Assembly: GCF_004801305.1 (NCBI RefSeq)
Contig: NZ_SSOD01000024.1
Coordinates: 1-45,287, forward strand
Length of the DNA stretch: 45,287 bases
Direction of reading: 5' to 3'
Origin: Pseudothauera rhizosphaerae
GTDB lineage: Bacteria; Pseudomonadota; Gammaproteobacteria; Burkholderiales; Rhodocyclaceae
The position numbers and the translations under genes were made by a program. This document shows, piece after piece, positions 25,932 through 34,915 of this stretch. The notes under the pieces were generated by a model, which searched no databases, had not been told where the DNA came from, and was given only the letters and a program-made list of their open reading frames with translations. Every line of letters begins with the position of its first letter. Within the stretch, counting starts at the first letter, position 1.

Positions 25932-25975
25932 CGGGGCCGTCCCCGATTGAAACGGAGAGGTGAGGTCGTCCTCAC
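25932..25975 (-). promoter_or_regulatory. Guanidine-II (mini-ykkC) riboswitch upstream of gdx
   Basis: On the minus strand two short hairpins stand in tandem: GTGAGG-ACGA-CCTCAC (25975 to 25960) and CGGGG-ACGG-CCCCG (25945 to 25932), joined by a 14-base linker. Two GC stems each capped by an ACGR tetraloop are the definition of the mini-ykkC / guanidine-II class, in which the loops kiss and each binds a guanidinium ion. The second stem ends 7 bases before the GAGAGG ribosome binding site of gdx, suggesting control of translation initiation. A GC-rich hairpin further upstream (25994-26021) may end the yceI transcript. Confidence 0.88.
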
Positions 25976-26041
25976 TTCCTGAGAGAGAGCCCGCCGCCGG
26001 ATGGGTGTCCCCGGCCGGCGGGCAGGTCCGCTGACGGAATC

Positions 26042-26623
26042 TTACTGCTGGATCGCTTCCACCGCGATGGACAGCGTCACCTCGTCGCTCACGTTGGGCG
26101 CGAATTTGCCCGCGTTGAACTCGGAACGCTTGATCTGCGCCACGGCGTTGGCGCCCAGCGCCGGCTTGCGCGCCATCGGGTGCGGCATCGAATGGAAGGA
26201 GGTCAGCGTCAGCGTGACCGGGCGGGTGACGCCCTTGATAGTCAGCTCGCCGTCGATGGCCACCGGCTTGTCGCCGTCGAAGCGCACCGCGGTGGACTTG
26301 TAGGTGATGGTCGGATGGTTGGCGGTATCGAGGAAATCCTCGCCCTGGATATGCTCGTCGAACAGCGCGTAGCCCGTATCCACCGAGGTGGTGTCTATGG
26401 TGATGTCCACCGCACCGGTGCGCGCTTCACGGTCCCACACGATGGTGCCCTTGGTGGTGTTGAAGCGATGGATCTGGTTCGAGAAGCCGAAATGGCTGTA
26501 CTCGAAGCGCGGGAAGGTATGCGTGTTGTCGATGACGTAGGTCTCGGGCGCAGCCAGGGCCGGCGCGGCGAGGGCGGCAGCGAGGGTGGCGGCGGAAGCG
26601 AACAGGGCGAATCGTTTGTTCAT
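26042..26623 (-). CDS. YceI family periplasmic protein (second of a tandem pair)
   Basis: The product has 193 residues. A signal peptide ([24 protein letters not shown]) is followed by the YceI lipocalin-like barrel: [61 protein letters not shown] and [20 protein letters not shown]. YceI proteins bind long isoprenoids or amphiphilic molecules in the periplasm. GAGGAGA precedes the ATG at 26623. It follows another YceI gene and a b561 gene on the same strand. Confidence 0.92.
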   Translation of the reverse strand: MNKRFALFASAATLAAALAAPALAAPETYVIDNTHTFPRFEYSHFGFSNQIHRFNTTKGTIVWDREARTGAVDITIDTTSVDTGYALFDEHIQGEDFLDTANHPTITYKSTAVRFDGDKPVAIDGELTIKGVTRPVTLTLTSFHSMPHPMARKPALGANAVAQIKRSEFNAGKFAPNVSDEVTLSIAVEAIQQ

Positions 26624-26658
26624 GCGATGAATCTCCTCGGGTTGGGGGAAAGTAGCTG

Positions 26659-27228
26659 TCAGCGCGCGGCGGCGGCGACCACGTTGAAACGGACCTTGAC
26701 CTCGTCGGCGACCACGCCGACGTCGGACCACATGCCTTCGCCGATAGCGAAATCGAGGCGCTTGAGGGTGAACTCTCCCTCGAACACGCCGTTGCCGCCA
26801 TCCTCGCGGAAGGTGAAGGGTGCGGTGGCCGGCCGGGTGCGGCCCTTGATGGTGAGCTGGCCGGTGACCTCGAAGCGGTTGCCGCCCAGGGCCTTCACCG
26901 CGGTGGACTCGAAGGTGGCGCGCGGATGTTCCTTGACGTTGAACCACGCCTTGCCGACCACCTCGTCGTTGGCGTCCTTGGAGCCCGCATCGATGCTCGC
27001 CAGTTCGATCTCCAGGCGGGCGCGGCCCTGCTCCGGACTGGCGGGGTCGAACTGCAGGCTGGCGTCGAACTTGCCGAAGCTGCCGCCCACCTCCACGCCC
27101 ATCTGTTTGGACACGAAGCTCACGGCGCTGCGTTCGGCCAGCACCTGCCCGTAGTTCGCGGCCACGGCGCTGCCCGCAAAGGTGGCGAGGGACAGGGAAG
27201 CGAGCAGGACGGACAGGCTGCGGGTCAT
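26659..27228 (-). CDS. YceI family periplasmic protein (first of a tandem pair)
   Basis: The product has 189 residues from the ATG at 27228 (MTRSLSVLLASLSLATFAGSAVA signal peptide), which has GGAGA at the right spacing; an ATG at 27240 is also in frame. The barrel shows SAVSFVSKQMGVEVGGSFGKFDA, a DEVVGKAWFNVKEHPRATFES segment, GQLTIKGRTRPATAPFTF and SDVGVVADEVKVRF. It is clearly paralogous to the neighbour but distinct in sequence. It lies 16 bases after the b561 stop, so the three genes form one operon. Confidence 0.92.
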   Translation of the reverse strand: MTRSLSVLLASLSLATFAGSAVAANYGQVLAERSAVSFVSKQMGVEVGGSFGKFDASLQFDPASPEQGRARLEIELASIDAGSKDANDEVVGKAWFNVKEHPRATFESTAVKALGGNRFEVTGQLTIKGRTRPATAPFTFREDGGNGVFEGEFTLKRLDFAIGEGMWSDVGVVADEVKVRFNVVAAAAR

Positions 27229-27244
27229 CGGTTTCTCCATTCGA

Positions 27245-27793
27245 TCAGTTCCTGGGGGTGCCGGCGGGCAGCATGCGCACCAGCACGTCGTCGCGATTGA
27301 CGAGGTGATGTTTGAGCGCCGCCACGGCGTGTACCAGCACGACGAGCAACAGCAGATAGTTGAGCGAGACGTGCGCGCCCTGCAGCAGGTCGCCGAGGAA
27401 CTCGTTCTTGCCGAGCAGATCGGGTATCGGCAGCACGCCGAACCACACGGTCTGGAAGCCCTTGGCCGAACTCATCAGCCAACCCGACAGGGGGATGGCG
27501 AGCATCAGCAGGTAGAGCAGCCCATGGGCGGCGGTGGCGCCCAGGCGTTCCAGGGCCGACATGCCGTCCGGCAGCGGCGGCGGCCGGTGGCCCGCCCGCC
27601 AGGCCAGGCGGACCAGCACCAGCACGAAGGCGGTCACGCCCGCCCACTTGTGCCACGAATAGATCTGCAGCTTGCGCGGCGACAGGGGCAGTTCGGTCAT
27701 GTACACCCCGACGGCGAACAGGCCGAACAGCAGCACGGCCATCAGCCAGTGCAGCGCGATCGCGGTGGCGGTGTAGCGGGTGTCCTTCGTCAT
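27245..27793 (-). CDS. Cytochrome b561 family membrane protein
   Basis: The product has 182 residues and four TM helices with the heme-ligand histidines of the family: IALHWLMAVLL, SWHKWAGVTAFV, AAHGLLYLLMLAIPLSGW and GAHVSLNYLLLLVVLVHAVAALKHH. It is a diheme membrane electron carrier, probably oxidising ubiquinol or exchanging electrons with periplasmic partners. The pairing with YceI matches the yceJ-yceI operon of E. coli. A perfect inverted repeat at 27881-27899 stands 88 bases upstream. Confidence 0.93.
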   Translation of the reverse strand: MTKDTRYTATAIALHWLMAVLLFGLFAVGVYMTELPLSPRKLQIYSWHKWAGVTAFVLVLVRLAWRAGHRPPPLPDGMSALERLGATAAHGLLYLLMLAIPLSGWLMSSAKGFQTVWFGVLPIPDLLGKNEFLGDLLQGAHVSLNYLLLLVVLVHAVAALKHHLVNRDDVLVRMLPAGTPRN

Positions 27794-27880
27794 ACGGGTT
27801 CTCGTGGAATCCTGGGTGGCGTTCAGGTTCCACTGTAGTTCGAACCACCGGGATTAAGTAGAGGGCAGTTCGCAATTTAC

Positions 27881-27899
27881 TGTTGCTCGTGGAGCAACA
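27881..27899 (-). promoter_or_regulatory. Perfect inverted repeat upstream of the b561-yceI operon
   Basis: TGTTGCTC-GTG-GAGCAACA has 8-base arms and a 3-base spacer, the shape of a MarR- or TetR-like operator. It lies in the 300-base gap between b561 (minus) and the Yip1-like gene (plus), which otherwise holds nothing recognisable. The binding protein is unknown, and the site could serve either gene. Confidence 0.4.
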
Positions 27900-28093
27900 A
27901 TATCAAGCCCACACTCCATGACGGCCCGGGACTTCGCGGCCACACCGGGCACCTTTGCCGGCGGTGCCGGTCTCATTGCTTGCCGGACGCCCGGACTCTC
28001 GGCGGGCATCCGCCCCGGCAGGGGATGGTGTCCAGGTACAGGCGGTGTCCGGCCCACGACAACGATGTGATCCCCCCGACGAGGAGATATGCC

Positions 28094-28690
28094 ATGACCC
28101 TCCAGGACCTTCCCAAGATGATGGTCTCCTACACCGACGGCTGGCCGGAACTGATCCGCATCCATCCCTCGGTGCAGAAGATGTTCCTGCAGTACGTGAT
28201 GCCGATGTCGCTGATTCCGCCGGCGATGTTCGTCTACGCCATGGTGGTGACGCCCGGAGAGATCTTCCCCGCGCTGGTGCCGCAGATGACGCCGGGCGAG
28301 ATGCTGGCGGTGGTGGTCGCCTTCTATCTCGCGCAACTGGCGATGGTGCCGCTGATGGGTTCCATCATCCAGCAGATGGGCGACGTGGTGGACCTGCGGC
28401 CCGATTACCACGACGCCTTCATGCTGGCGGCCGTTGCGCCGACTCCGCTGTGGCTCTCCGCGCTGGCGCTGTTCATCCCCTCGGCCTGGGTGGCGGGCAT
28501 CGTCGTGGCCGCGGCCTGGGTGGCCTCGGCGGCGTTGATCTACCACGGCGTGAAGCCGCTGTTCGGCATCGACGACGAGAACAAGTCCCGCCTGATGGGC
28601 AGCTTCGTGCTCGGCGCCGGCATCATCGCCTGGGCGGCGCTGATGGTGGTGCTCGTGCTGATGCTGAGCATGGTGGTCGGCCTGCGCTGA
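28094..28690 (+). CDS. Yip1-family membrane protein
   Basis: The product has 198 residues with five hydrophobic helices. The N-terminus (MTLQDLPKMMVSYTDGWPELIR) and the pattern VVAFYLAQLAMVPLMGSIIQQMGD, APTPLWLSALALFIPSAWV and LIYHGVKPLFGI fit the bacterial Yip1-domain family, which has no assigned function. I chose the ATG at 28094 because GAGGAGA stands 8 bases before it; the frame is open to 27980. It converges with pepN, whose stop is 42 bases away. Confidence 0.75.
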   Translation: MTLQDLPKMMVSYTDGWPELIRIHPSVQKMFLQYVMPMSLIPPAMFVYAMVVTPGEIFPALVPQMTPGEMLAVVVAFYLAQLAMVPLMGSIIQQMGDVVDLRPDYHDAFMLAAVAPTPLWLSALALFIPSAWVAGIVVAAAWVASAALIYHGVKPLFGIDDENKSRLMGSFVLGAGIIAWAALMVVLVLMLSMVVGLR

Positions 28691-28732
28691 ACCCCTCCTC
28701 CGCCCGCGCCGCAGGCGGGGGGTCATTGCCGT

Positions 28733-31426
28733 TTACGCGGCGAGCGCCTTCTCGACGATCTCGGTGACGTCCGGCGACAGGCCGTCGGCGGCCAGCACCC
28801 GTTCGAGCTGCGGGCGGATGGCCGCCTGCAGCGCCGGCGTGAAGCGGCGCCAGTTCTCCAGCGCGCGCGCCATGCGCGCCGCCACCTGCGGGTTGGCCGC
28901 GTCCAGCGCGATCACCTGCTCGGCCCAGAACTCGTAGCCGCTGCCATCGGCGAGGTGAAATTCGCCCGGATTGGCGCGGAAGAAGCTGCCCAGCAGCGCA
29001 TACACCTTGTTCGGGTTGGACGGGCTGAAGGCCGGATCGGCGAGCAGTTCCCGCACCTGCGCGAGCACCGGCGCAGCGGCAGCATCCCGCCGCCAGGCGC
29101 CGGCCTGCAGCGCGAACCACTTGTCCAGCACCAGCGTGTCGTTCTGGTAGCGCCGGTAGAAGGCTGCCAGCGCCGCCTCTGCGGCCGGCACGGCACCGTG
29201 CATCAACGCGGCCAGCGCCCCGAAGCGGTCGGTCATGTTGGTGGCGGAGTCGAAACGCGCCGCGGCCAGAGCCACGCCGGCATCGACCCGGGCCGCGCAC
29301 AGATAGCGCAGGGCCAGGTTGACCAGCGCACGGCCGCCCGCATCGGCGGGGTGGTAGCGATACTCGCCCGGCTCCACCAGGCTTTCGGCCAGCGCCAGCC
29401 AGTCGGCGGCGAGCACGCGTCCCAGTTCGGCGCCCACGTGGAGTTGCGCGGCACGCAGTGCGGCGGGGTCGGCCGGTTCCATGCGTTCGAGCAGATAGGC
29501 CTCGCCGGGCAGTGCCAGGGCCTGGGCGCGGAAGGCCGGATCGAGCAGTTCATTGCGCAGCAGCTTGCCAAAGGCGTCGATGAAGGGCGCGGGCACCTTC
29601 AGTGCGCGGCCGGCCGCGGCATCTGCGGCGAGTTGCAGCAGCACACGCTCCGCGTAGCGCTGGGCGGCATCCCAGCGGTTGCAGGCGTCGCTGTCATGGG
29701 CCATGCGGAAGGCGAGCCGCCCGTCGTCCTCGTCCAGTTCCAGGATCACCGGCGCGGAGAAGCCCCGCAGCAGGGAAGGCGCCGGCTCGGCGGCAAGATT
29801 CGTGAAGCGCCATTGCCGCGTTTCGGTGGCGAGTTCCAGCACCCGCGTGGTGGCGCCGGGCTGATGCTCGCCTTCCAGTTGCAGCGGCAGGTCGGCGCCG
29901 TCCGGGCCGATCAGGCCCACCGCCACCGGGATCACCAGGGGCAGCTTGTCGGGCTGGCCCGGCGTGGGCTGCGTGGATTGGGAAAGCGTCAGGGTGTAGC
30001 TGCCGTCCGCCCCGTTCCACTCGCCCTGCGCCCGCAGGCGCGGCGTGCCGGCCTGGCCGTACCAGCGCATGAACTGGTCCAGGTCGCGGCCGTTGGCTTC
30101 GGCCATGGCGTTCACGAAGTCGTCGCAGGTCACCGCCTGGCCGTCGTGGTAGCTGAAGTAGAGGTCCATGCCGTTGCGGAAGCCCTCCGGCCCCAGCAGG
30201 GTGTGCAGCATGCGGATGACCTCGGCCCCCTTCTCGTACACCGTGGCGGTGTAGAAATTGTTGATCTCCTGGTAGCTCTCCGGGCGGATCGGGTGGGCCA
30301 TGGGACCGGCGTCCTCCGGGAACTGGGCGCTGCGCAGCACGCGCACGTCGTCGATGCGCTTGACCGCGCGCGCCGACGAGCCGCCTTCCGCACCCGCGGC
30401 ACACGCCAGCATGTCGGCGGAGAACTGCTGGTCGCGGAACACCGTCAGCCCTTCCTTGAGGGTGAGCTGGAACCAGTCGCGGCAGGTCACCCGGTTGCCG
30501 GTCCAGTTGTGGAAGTACTCGTGGGCGACGACGCTCTCGATGTGCTCGTAATCCACGTCGGTGGCGGTGTCGGGCTTGGCCAGCACGTACTTGGCGTTGA
30601 AGATGTTGAGGCCCTTGTTCTCCATCGCGCCCATGTTGAAGTCGCTCACCGCGACGATCATGAAGCGGTCCAGGTCGAGCTCCAGGCCGAAGGTCTCCTC
30701 GTCCCAGCGCATGGCATGCACCAGGGATTCCATGGCGTGCCCGGCGCGGTCCAGGTTGCCCTTTTCCACCCACACCTGCAGCAGCACCTCGCGCCCGGAG
30801 GCGGTCAGTTCGCGCCGCTCCAGGGCCACCAGGTCGGCGGCCACCAGGGCGAAGAGGTAACACGGCTTGGGGAAGGGGTCTTCCCAGCGCGCATAGTGGC
30901 GGCCGTCGGGCAGCTCGCCCTCCTCCACCAGGTTGCCGTTGGAGAGCAGTACCGGGCAGGCGGCCTTGTCGCCCTCCAGCGTGACGGTGAAGCGCGCCAT
31001 CACGTCCGGGCGGTCCGGGAACCAGGTGATGCGGCGGAAGCCTTCGGCCTCGCACTGGGTGAAGTAGCCGCCGCGGGACAGGTACAGGCCGGACAGGGCG
31101 GTGTTGGCCTGGGGGTTGATGCGGGTGACGATCTCCAGCGCCACCTCGTCCCGGTCTGCCACGTCGATCTCGATGCGGCTCTCCGTGCGGCGCACCGTGC
31201 CCGGCGCAGGATCGAGGCCGTCCACGGTGAGGGCGAGGGTTTCCAGTTCCTCGCCGTCCAGCACGATGGGGCCGGGCGCGGCATCCGGGTTGCGCACGCA
31301 GGCGAGCCGGCTGGTGACCACGGTGGCCTGCGGAGCGAGGGCGAAATGCAGGTCGATGCGGGCGACCGTCCACGCCAGCGGGGCGTAGTCGGCGCGGTGG
31401 ATGGTTGGGGCGTGTTCGGTTCTCAT
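28733..31426 (-). CDS. pepN: Aminopeptidase N (M1 metallopeptidase)
   Basis: The product has 897 residues, the usual length for the proteobacterial alanyl aminopeptidase. The exopeptidase motif GAMEN is at 266-270, and the zinc site is HEYFH at 302-306 with the distal Glu at 325 in LTLKEG. The C-terminal helical ARM-like domain runs to the end. It removes N-terminal residues from peptides in the cytoplasm. Its ATG overlaps the stop of the P-type ATPase gene (ATGA at 31423-31426), so translation is coupled to that unrelated protein. Confidence 0.96.
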   Translation of the reverse strand: MRTEHAPTIHRADYAPLAWTVARIDLHFALAPQATVVTSRLACVRNPDAAPGPIVLDGEELETLALTVDGLDPAPGTVRRTESRIEIDVADRDEVALEIVTRINPQANTALSGLYLSRGGYFTQCEAEGFRRITWFPDRPDVMARFTVTLEGDKAACPVLLSNGNLVEEGELPDGRHYARWEDPFPKPCYLFALVAADLVALERRELTASGREVLLQVWVEKGNLDRAGHAMESLVHAMRWDEETFGLELDLDRFMIVAVSDFNMGAMENKGLNIFNAKYVLAKPDTATDVDYEHIESVVAHEYFHNWTGNRVTCRDWFQLTLKEGLTVFRDQQFSADMLACAAGAEGGSSARAVKRIDDVRVLRSAQFPEDAGPMAHPIRPESYQEINNFYTATVYEKGAEVIRMLHTLLGPEGFRNGMDLYFSYHDGQAVTCDDFVNAMAEANGRDLDQFMRWYGQAGTPRLRAQGEWNGADGSYTLTLSQSTQPTPGQPDKLPLVIPVAVGLIGPDGADLPLQLEGEHQPGATTRVLELATETRQWRFTNLAAEPAPSLLRGFSAPVILELDEDDGRLAFRMAHDSDACNRWDAAQRYAERVLLQLAADAAAGRALKVPAPFIDAFGKLLRNELLDPAFRAQALALPGEAYLLERMEPADPAALRAAQLHVGAELGRVLAADWLALAESLVEPGEYRYHPADAGGRALVNLALRYLCAARVDAGVALAAARFDSATNMTDRFGALAALMHGAVPAAEAALAAFYRRYQNDTLVLDKWFALQAGAWRRDAAAAPVLAQVRELLADPAFSPSNPNKVYALLGSFFRANPGEFHLADGSGYEFWAEQVIALDAANPQVAARMARALENWRRFTPALQAAIRPQLERVLAADGLSPDVTEIVEKALAA

Positions 31427-34179
31427 TGTGCAGATCTTCTGTTGTTGCCGCCCCCGCGGTTGCCGGGGCCGTGGTTCAGGGTCTTGATCAGTGCCTTTTC
31501 CGCTTCCACCAGAAGCAGCATCAGCACGCCGAAGGCAAGGATACGCGACCAGGCGGCCACATCCAGCCCCACGGTGCCGAACAGGGTCTGCAGGGCCGGC
31601 AGGTAGGTGAACGATGCCTGGCACGCGAGCATCAGCGCAATGGCGATCAGCACGTAGCGGTTGCCGAGGAAACCGTCGCGATTGAGGATGGAATCGGTGA
31701 AGCTGCGCACGTTGAAGAGGTAGAAGGCCTCGCCCACCATCACCGCGTTGACCGCCGCGGTGCGGGCGAACTCCAGGCTGGCGCCGCGCCCCACCTCCCA
31801 GACGAAGGCGCCCAGCCCGCCACCCACCAGCAGCACGCCGACGAAGACCACGCGCCAGACCACGAAGCGCGTCAGCAGCGGTTCGGCCGGGTCCCGCGGC
31901 GGGCGTTTCATGATGTCCCGCTCCGGCGCTTCGAAGGCCAGCGCCAGCGCGAGCGTGACCGCGGTGACCATGTTCACCCACAGGATCTGCGCCGGCGTCA
32001 TGGGCAGGGTCATGCCCAACAGGATGGCGGCCACCAGGATGCCCGCCTGGCCGATGTTGGTGGGCAGGATGAAGGCGATGGCCTTGCGCAGGTTGTCGTA
32101 GACCGTGCGCCCCTCCTCCACCGCCGCCGCCACCGAGGCGAAATTGTCGTCGGCAAGCACCATCTCGGCGGCTTCCTTGGCCGCCTCGGTGCCGTTGCAG
32201 CCCATGGCCACGCCCACGTCCGCGCGCTTCAACGCAGGGGCGTCGTTCACCCCGTCGCCGGTCATGGCCACCACTTCGCCGCGGGCCTGCAGCGCCCGCA
32301 CCAGGCGCAGCTTGTGCTCGGGGCTGGCGCGGGCAAAGATTTCGGTATCGCCGACGATGCGCCGCAGGTCGGCATCGCTCATGGCCTCGATCTGGGTGCC
32401 GGTGATCGCATCCAGCTCGGCCGCGAGGCCCAGTTGTTCGCCGATGGCGTGCGCCGTGGCCACGTGGTCGCCGGTGATCATCTTGACCTGGATGCCGGCC
32501 TCCAGGCAGCGCGCCACCGCGCGGACGGCCTCTTCCCGCGGCGGATCGGACAGCCCCAGCACGCCCAGCAGCGTGAAGCCGCCGCGCTCCACGTCGGCGA
32601 AGGTCAACGTCTTCAGCGCGTCCTCGCCCTCGCGCACGGCCAGCGCCAGCAGGCGCATGCCGGAAGCGGCGGCGGCGTGCATGCGGGGCTGCCACCAGGA
32701 AAGATCGAGGGGCTGGTCGCCTTTTTCACCGCGTACCGCCGAACACAGCTCCAGCACCCGCTCCGGCGCCCCCTTCAGGTACACCACGCCGCGGCCCGCA
32801 TGGTCGTGGTTGAGGGTGGCCATGAAGCGGTGTTCCGATTCGAAGGGGATCACATCCGTGCGCGGCCGCGCCTCGCGCTCGAAGGACTCTTCCAGCCCGG
32901 CCTTGCGCGCCAGCGTGATCAGCGCACCTTCGGTGGGGTCGCCCGCCACCTTCCACGCGCCGCCTTCGCGCTGCAGCGCGGCGTCGTTGCACAGCAGCGC
33001 GCAGCGGGCGACGTCCACCAGCAGCGGATGGGCGTCCACCGCCACCTCCCCCTGCTCCAGCGCAAAGCCGCCGTGGGGCGCGTAGCCCACGCCGCCCACC
33101 TCGTACACCCGGCCGGCGGCGATCACCCGCCGCGCCGTCATCTCGTTGCGGGTCAGGGTGCCCGTCTTGTCCGAGCAGATCACCGTCACCGAACCCAGGG
33201 TCTCCACCGCCGGCAGGCGGCGGACGATGGCGCGGCGCCCGGCCATGCGCTGCACGCCGATGGCCAGCGTGATGGTCATGATCGCCGGCAGGCCCTCGGG
33301 AATGGCGGCCACCGCCAGGCCCACCGCGGCAAGGAACATCTCCCCCGCCGAATAGCCGCGCACCAGCGTGCCGAAGGCGAAGGCGGCGGCCGCCACGGCC
33401 AGGATCACCCAGGTCAGCCAGCGCCCGAACTGCGCCATGTTGCGCAGCAGTGGGGTGGTGATTTCCTGCACCTCGCTCAGCATGGCGCTGATGCGGCCGA
33501 TCTCCGTGTGCGCCCCGGTGGCGACCACCACGCCCGTGCCCTGGCCGAAGGTGACCAGCGTGCCGGAATAGGCCATGCAGTCCCGGTCGCCCAGTACCGC
33601 GTCGGCCGCCACCGGCGCGACGCCCTTGTCCACCGCCACCGACTCGCCGGTGAGCGCGGCCTCCTCGATGCGCAGGCTGCGCACCTCCACCAGGCGCAGA
33701 TCGGCCGGCACCCGGTCGCCGGAAGCGAGGTAGACGATGTCGCCCGGCACCAGCTCCTCCGCGTCGATCTCGCAGCGCCGGCCGTCGCGCAGCACCTGGG
33801 CGCGCAGCGAAAGCATGTTGCGGATCGCGTCCAGCGCGCGCTCGGCCTTGCCTTCCTGGATGAAACCGATGACGGCGTTGATCACCACCACGCCGAAGAT
33901 CACCCCGCTGTCCACCAGATGCCCCAGTAGCGCCGTGACCACGCCGGCGACGAGCAGCACGTAGATCAGCACGTTGTGGAACTGCAGCAGGAAGCGCAGC
34001 AGCGGGCCGCGCCGCGGGGGCTGCGGCAGCGTGTTGCGCCCGTGGCGCTGCAGGCGTTCGGCGGCCTCCGCGGCATCCAGCCCGAGGTGGCGGACGACGC
34101 CCTGGGCGCGCAGGACGCTGTCGGCGGATTCGGCGTGATGGCTGACGGCGGGCGGAGGCGCCGCGGCGGGAGCGTTCAT
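31423..34179 (-). CDS. Type II P-type cation-transporting ATPase (SERCA/PMR1-like)
   Basis: The product has 918 residues from the ATG at 34179. Cation ATPase N-terminal domain (about 18-85); the actuator motif TGES is at 177-180; the M4 ion-site motif PEGLP is at 294-298; the phosphorylation motif DKTGT has Asp at 337. The nucleotide domain has KGAPERVLELC, the hinge has MTGDGVNDAPALK, and there are six C-terminal helices. M6 has NMVTAVTLALALAFEAPE, without the Asp of Ca-ATPases, so the ion (Ca, Mn, Mg or Na) is uncertain. The alternative start is ATG at 34203 (8 more residues). It is followed by pepN with overlapping stop/start. Confidence 0.93.
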   Translation of the reverse strand: MNAPAAAPPPAVSHHAESADSVLRAQGVVRHLGLDAAEAAERLQRHGRNTLPQPPRRGPLLRFLLQFHNVLIYVLLVAGVVTALLGHLVDSGVIFGVVVINAVIGFIQEGKAERALDAIRNMLSLRAQVLRDGRRCEIDAEELVPGDIVYLASGDRVPADLRLVEVRSLRIEEAALTGESVAVDKGVAPVAADAVLGDRDCMAYSGTLVTFGQGTGVVVATGAHTEIGRISAMLSEVQEITTPLLRNMAQFGRWLTWVILAVAAAAFAFGTLVRGYSAGEMFLAAVGLAVAAIPEGLPAIMTITLAIGVQRMAGRRAIVRRLPAVETLGSVTVICSDKTGTLTRNEMTARRVIAAGRVYEVGGVGYAPHGGFALEQGEVAVDAHPLLVDVARCALLCNDAALQREGGAWKVAGDPTEGALITLARKAGLEESFEREARPRTDVIPFESEHRFMATLNHDHAGRGVVYLKGAPERVLELCSAVRGEKGDQPLDLSWWQPRMHAAAASGMRLLALAVREGEDALKTLTFADVERGGFTLLGVLGLSDPPREEAVRAVARCLEAGIQVKMITGDHVATAHAIGEQLGLAAELDAITGTQIEAMSDADLRRIVGDTEIFARASPEHKLRLVRALQARGEVVAMTGDGVNDAPALKRADVGVAMGCNGTEAAKEAAEMVLADDNFASVAAAVEEGRTVYDNLRKAIAFILPTNIGQAGILVAAILLGMTLPMTPAQILWVNMVTAVTLALALAFEAPERDIMKRPPRDPAEPLLTRFVVWRVVFVGVLLVGGGLGAFVWEVGRGASLEFARTAAVNAVMVGEAFYLFNVRSFTDSILNRDGFLGNRYVLIAIALMLACQASFTYLPALQTLFGTVGLDVAAWSRILAFGVLMLLLVEAEKALIKTLNHGPGNRGGGNNRRSAQ

Positions 34180-34249
34180 GGTCGGAAGCGACGAAACCGG
34201 CATGGGCCCATGATACCGCCGCCCCATGGCAAGGCGCCGCCCGGCTCCC

Positions 34250-34765
34250 TTATCTGGGCGCGCCCGCGTTGCCCGGCAGCAGCACGATGCAGGTGCCGGC
34301 CAGGCGGTCGTGCAGGAACTGGCGGTCCCGGTCGATGAGCGCCCACAGCAGGCCGGCGCCGAACAGCAGCACCGAGGGCCAGGCGAGCGCGTAGCGCAGC
34401 AGGCACCGGGGCAGGCTGGGCAACTGCCCGCTCGCCGCATCGACGATGGCGAGCCGCCATGTCTGCATGGCCAGCGTCTGCCCGCCACGCCGCCAGTACC
34501 AGATGAAGTAGGCGCCCAGGGCAACGAAGATGTGCAGCCACGCCAGGCCGCCCGGCGGCGCAAAACCGAAGGCCTGCCCGACGATCAGCCACGGCACCAT
34601 GAACACCAGGGCGAGCACGCCGAGCAGCAGCAGGGATTCGTAGAGCATTGCGGCCAGGCGGCGGCGCAGCCCGGCGGGCTCCACGACGAGACGGGGCACG
34701 GCGGGGGACGCGGCAGCGGACGGCGTCCCGGCAGGGGCGTCGGGGCGCGCGGAACTGGATGTCAT
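34250..34765 (-). CDS. RDD family membrane protein
   Basis: The product has 171 residues. A Pro/Ala-rich N-terminus is followed by the RDD domain, here beginning AGLRRRLAAMLYESLLLLGVLAL with the first Arg of the motif kept. The second conserved part is WRRGGQTLAMQTWRLAIVDAASGQ, and the end is LIDRDRQFLHDRLAGTCIV. There are three to four TM helices and the function is unknown. AAGGA precedes the ATG. It lies 70 bases upstream of the ATPase on the same strand and is divergent from ilvI. Confidence 0.9.
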   Translation of the reverse strand: MTSSSARPDAPAGTPSAAASPAVPRLVVEPAGLRRRLAAMLYESLLLLGVLALVFMVPWLIVGQAFGFAPPGGLAWLHIFVALGAYFIWYWRRGGQTLAMQTWRLAIVDAASGQLPSLPRCLLRYALAWPSVLLFGAGLLWALIDRDRQFLHDRLAGTCIVLLPGNAGAPR

Positions 34766-34915
34766 CGGATGATCCTTGGGACGGCGGAGCGGCAGGGAGC
34801 GGCGCTCGCCCGCTTCAACTGGATGTCATGGTGCGGCAGGGCGCAGCCTTGACCAAAATCCGCCTGCGCGGTAACGTCGCCCGTTTTCGAACGTGATACT
34901 GAGCGAGCAAGCGAG

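Noticed and set aside
28955-31606. 883-codon plus-strand ORF opposite pepN
   Set aside because: Its His/Gly/Gln/Val-rich composition is typical of an antisense shadow of a high-GC gene; pepN has all its catalytic motifs on the other strand.
31405-33930. 841-codon plus-strand ORF opposite the P-type ATPase
   Set aside because: Same reasoning: the ATPase motifs (DKTGT, TGES, GDGVNDAP) are intact on the minus strand.
34766-34915. Attenuator or leader peptide before ilvI
   Set aside because: No short ORF rich in Val/Leu/Ile codons and no hairpin with a T-run was seen in this gap.
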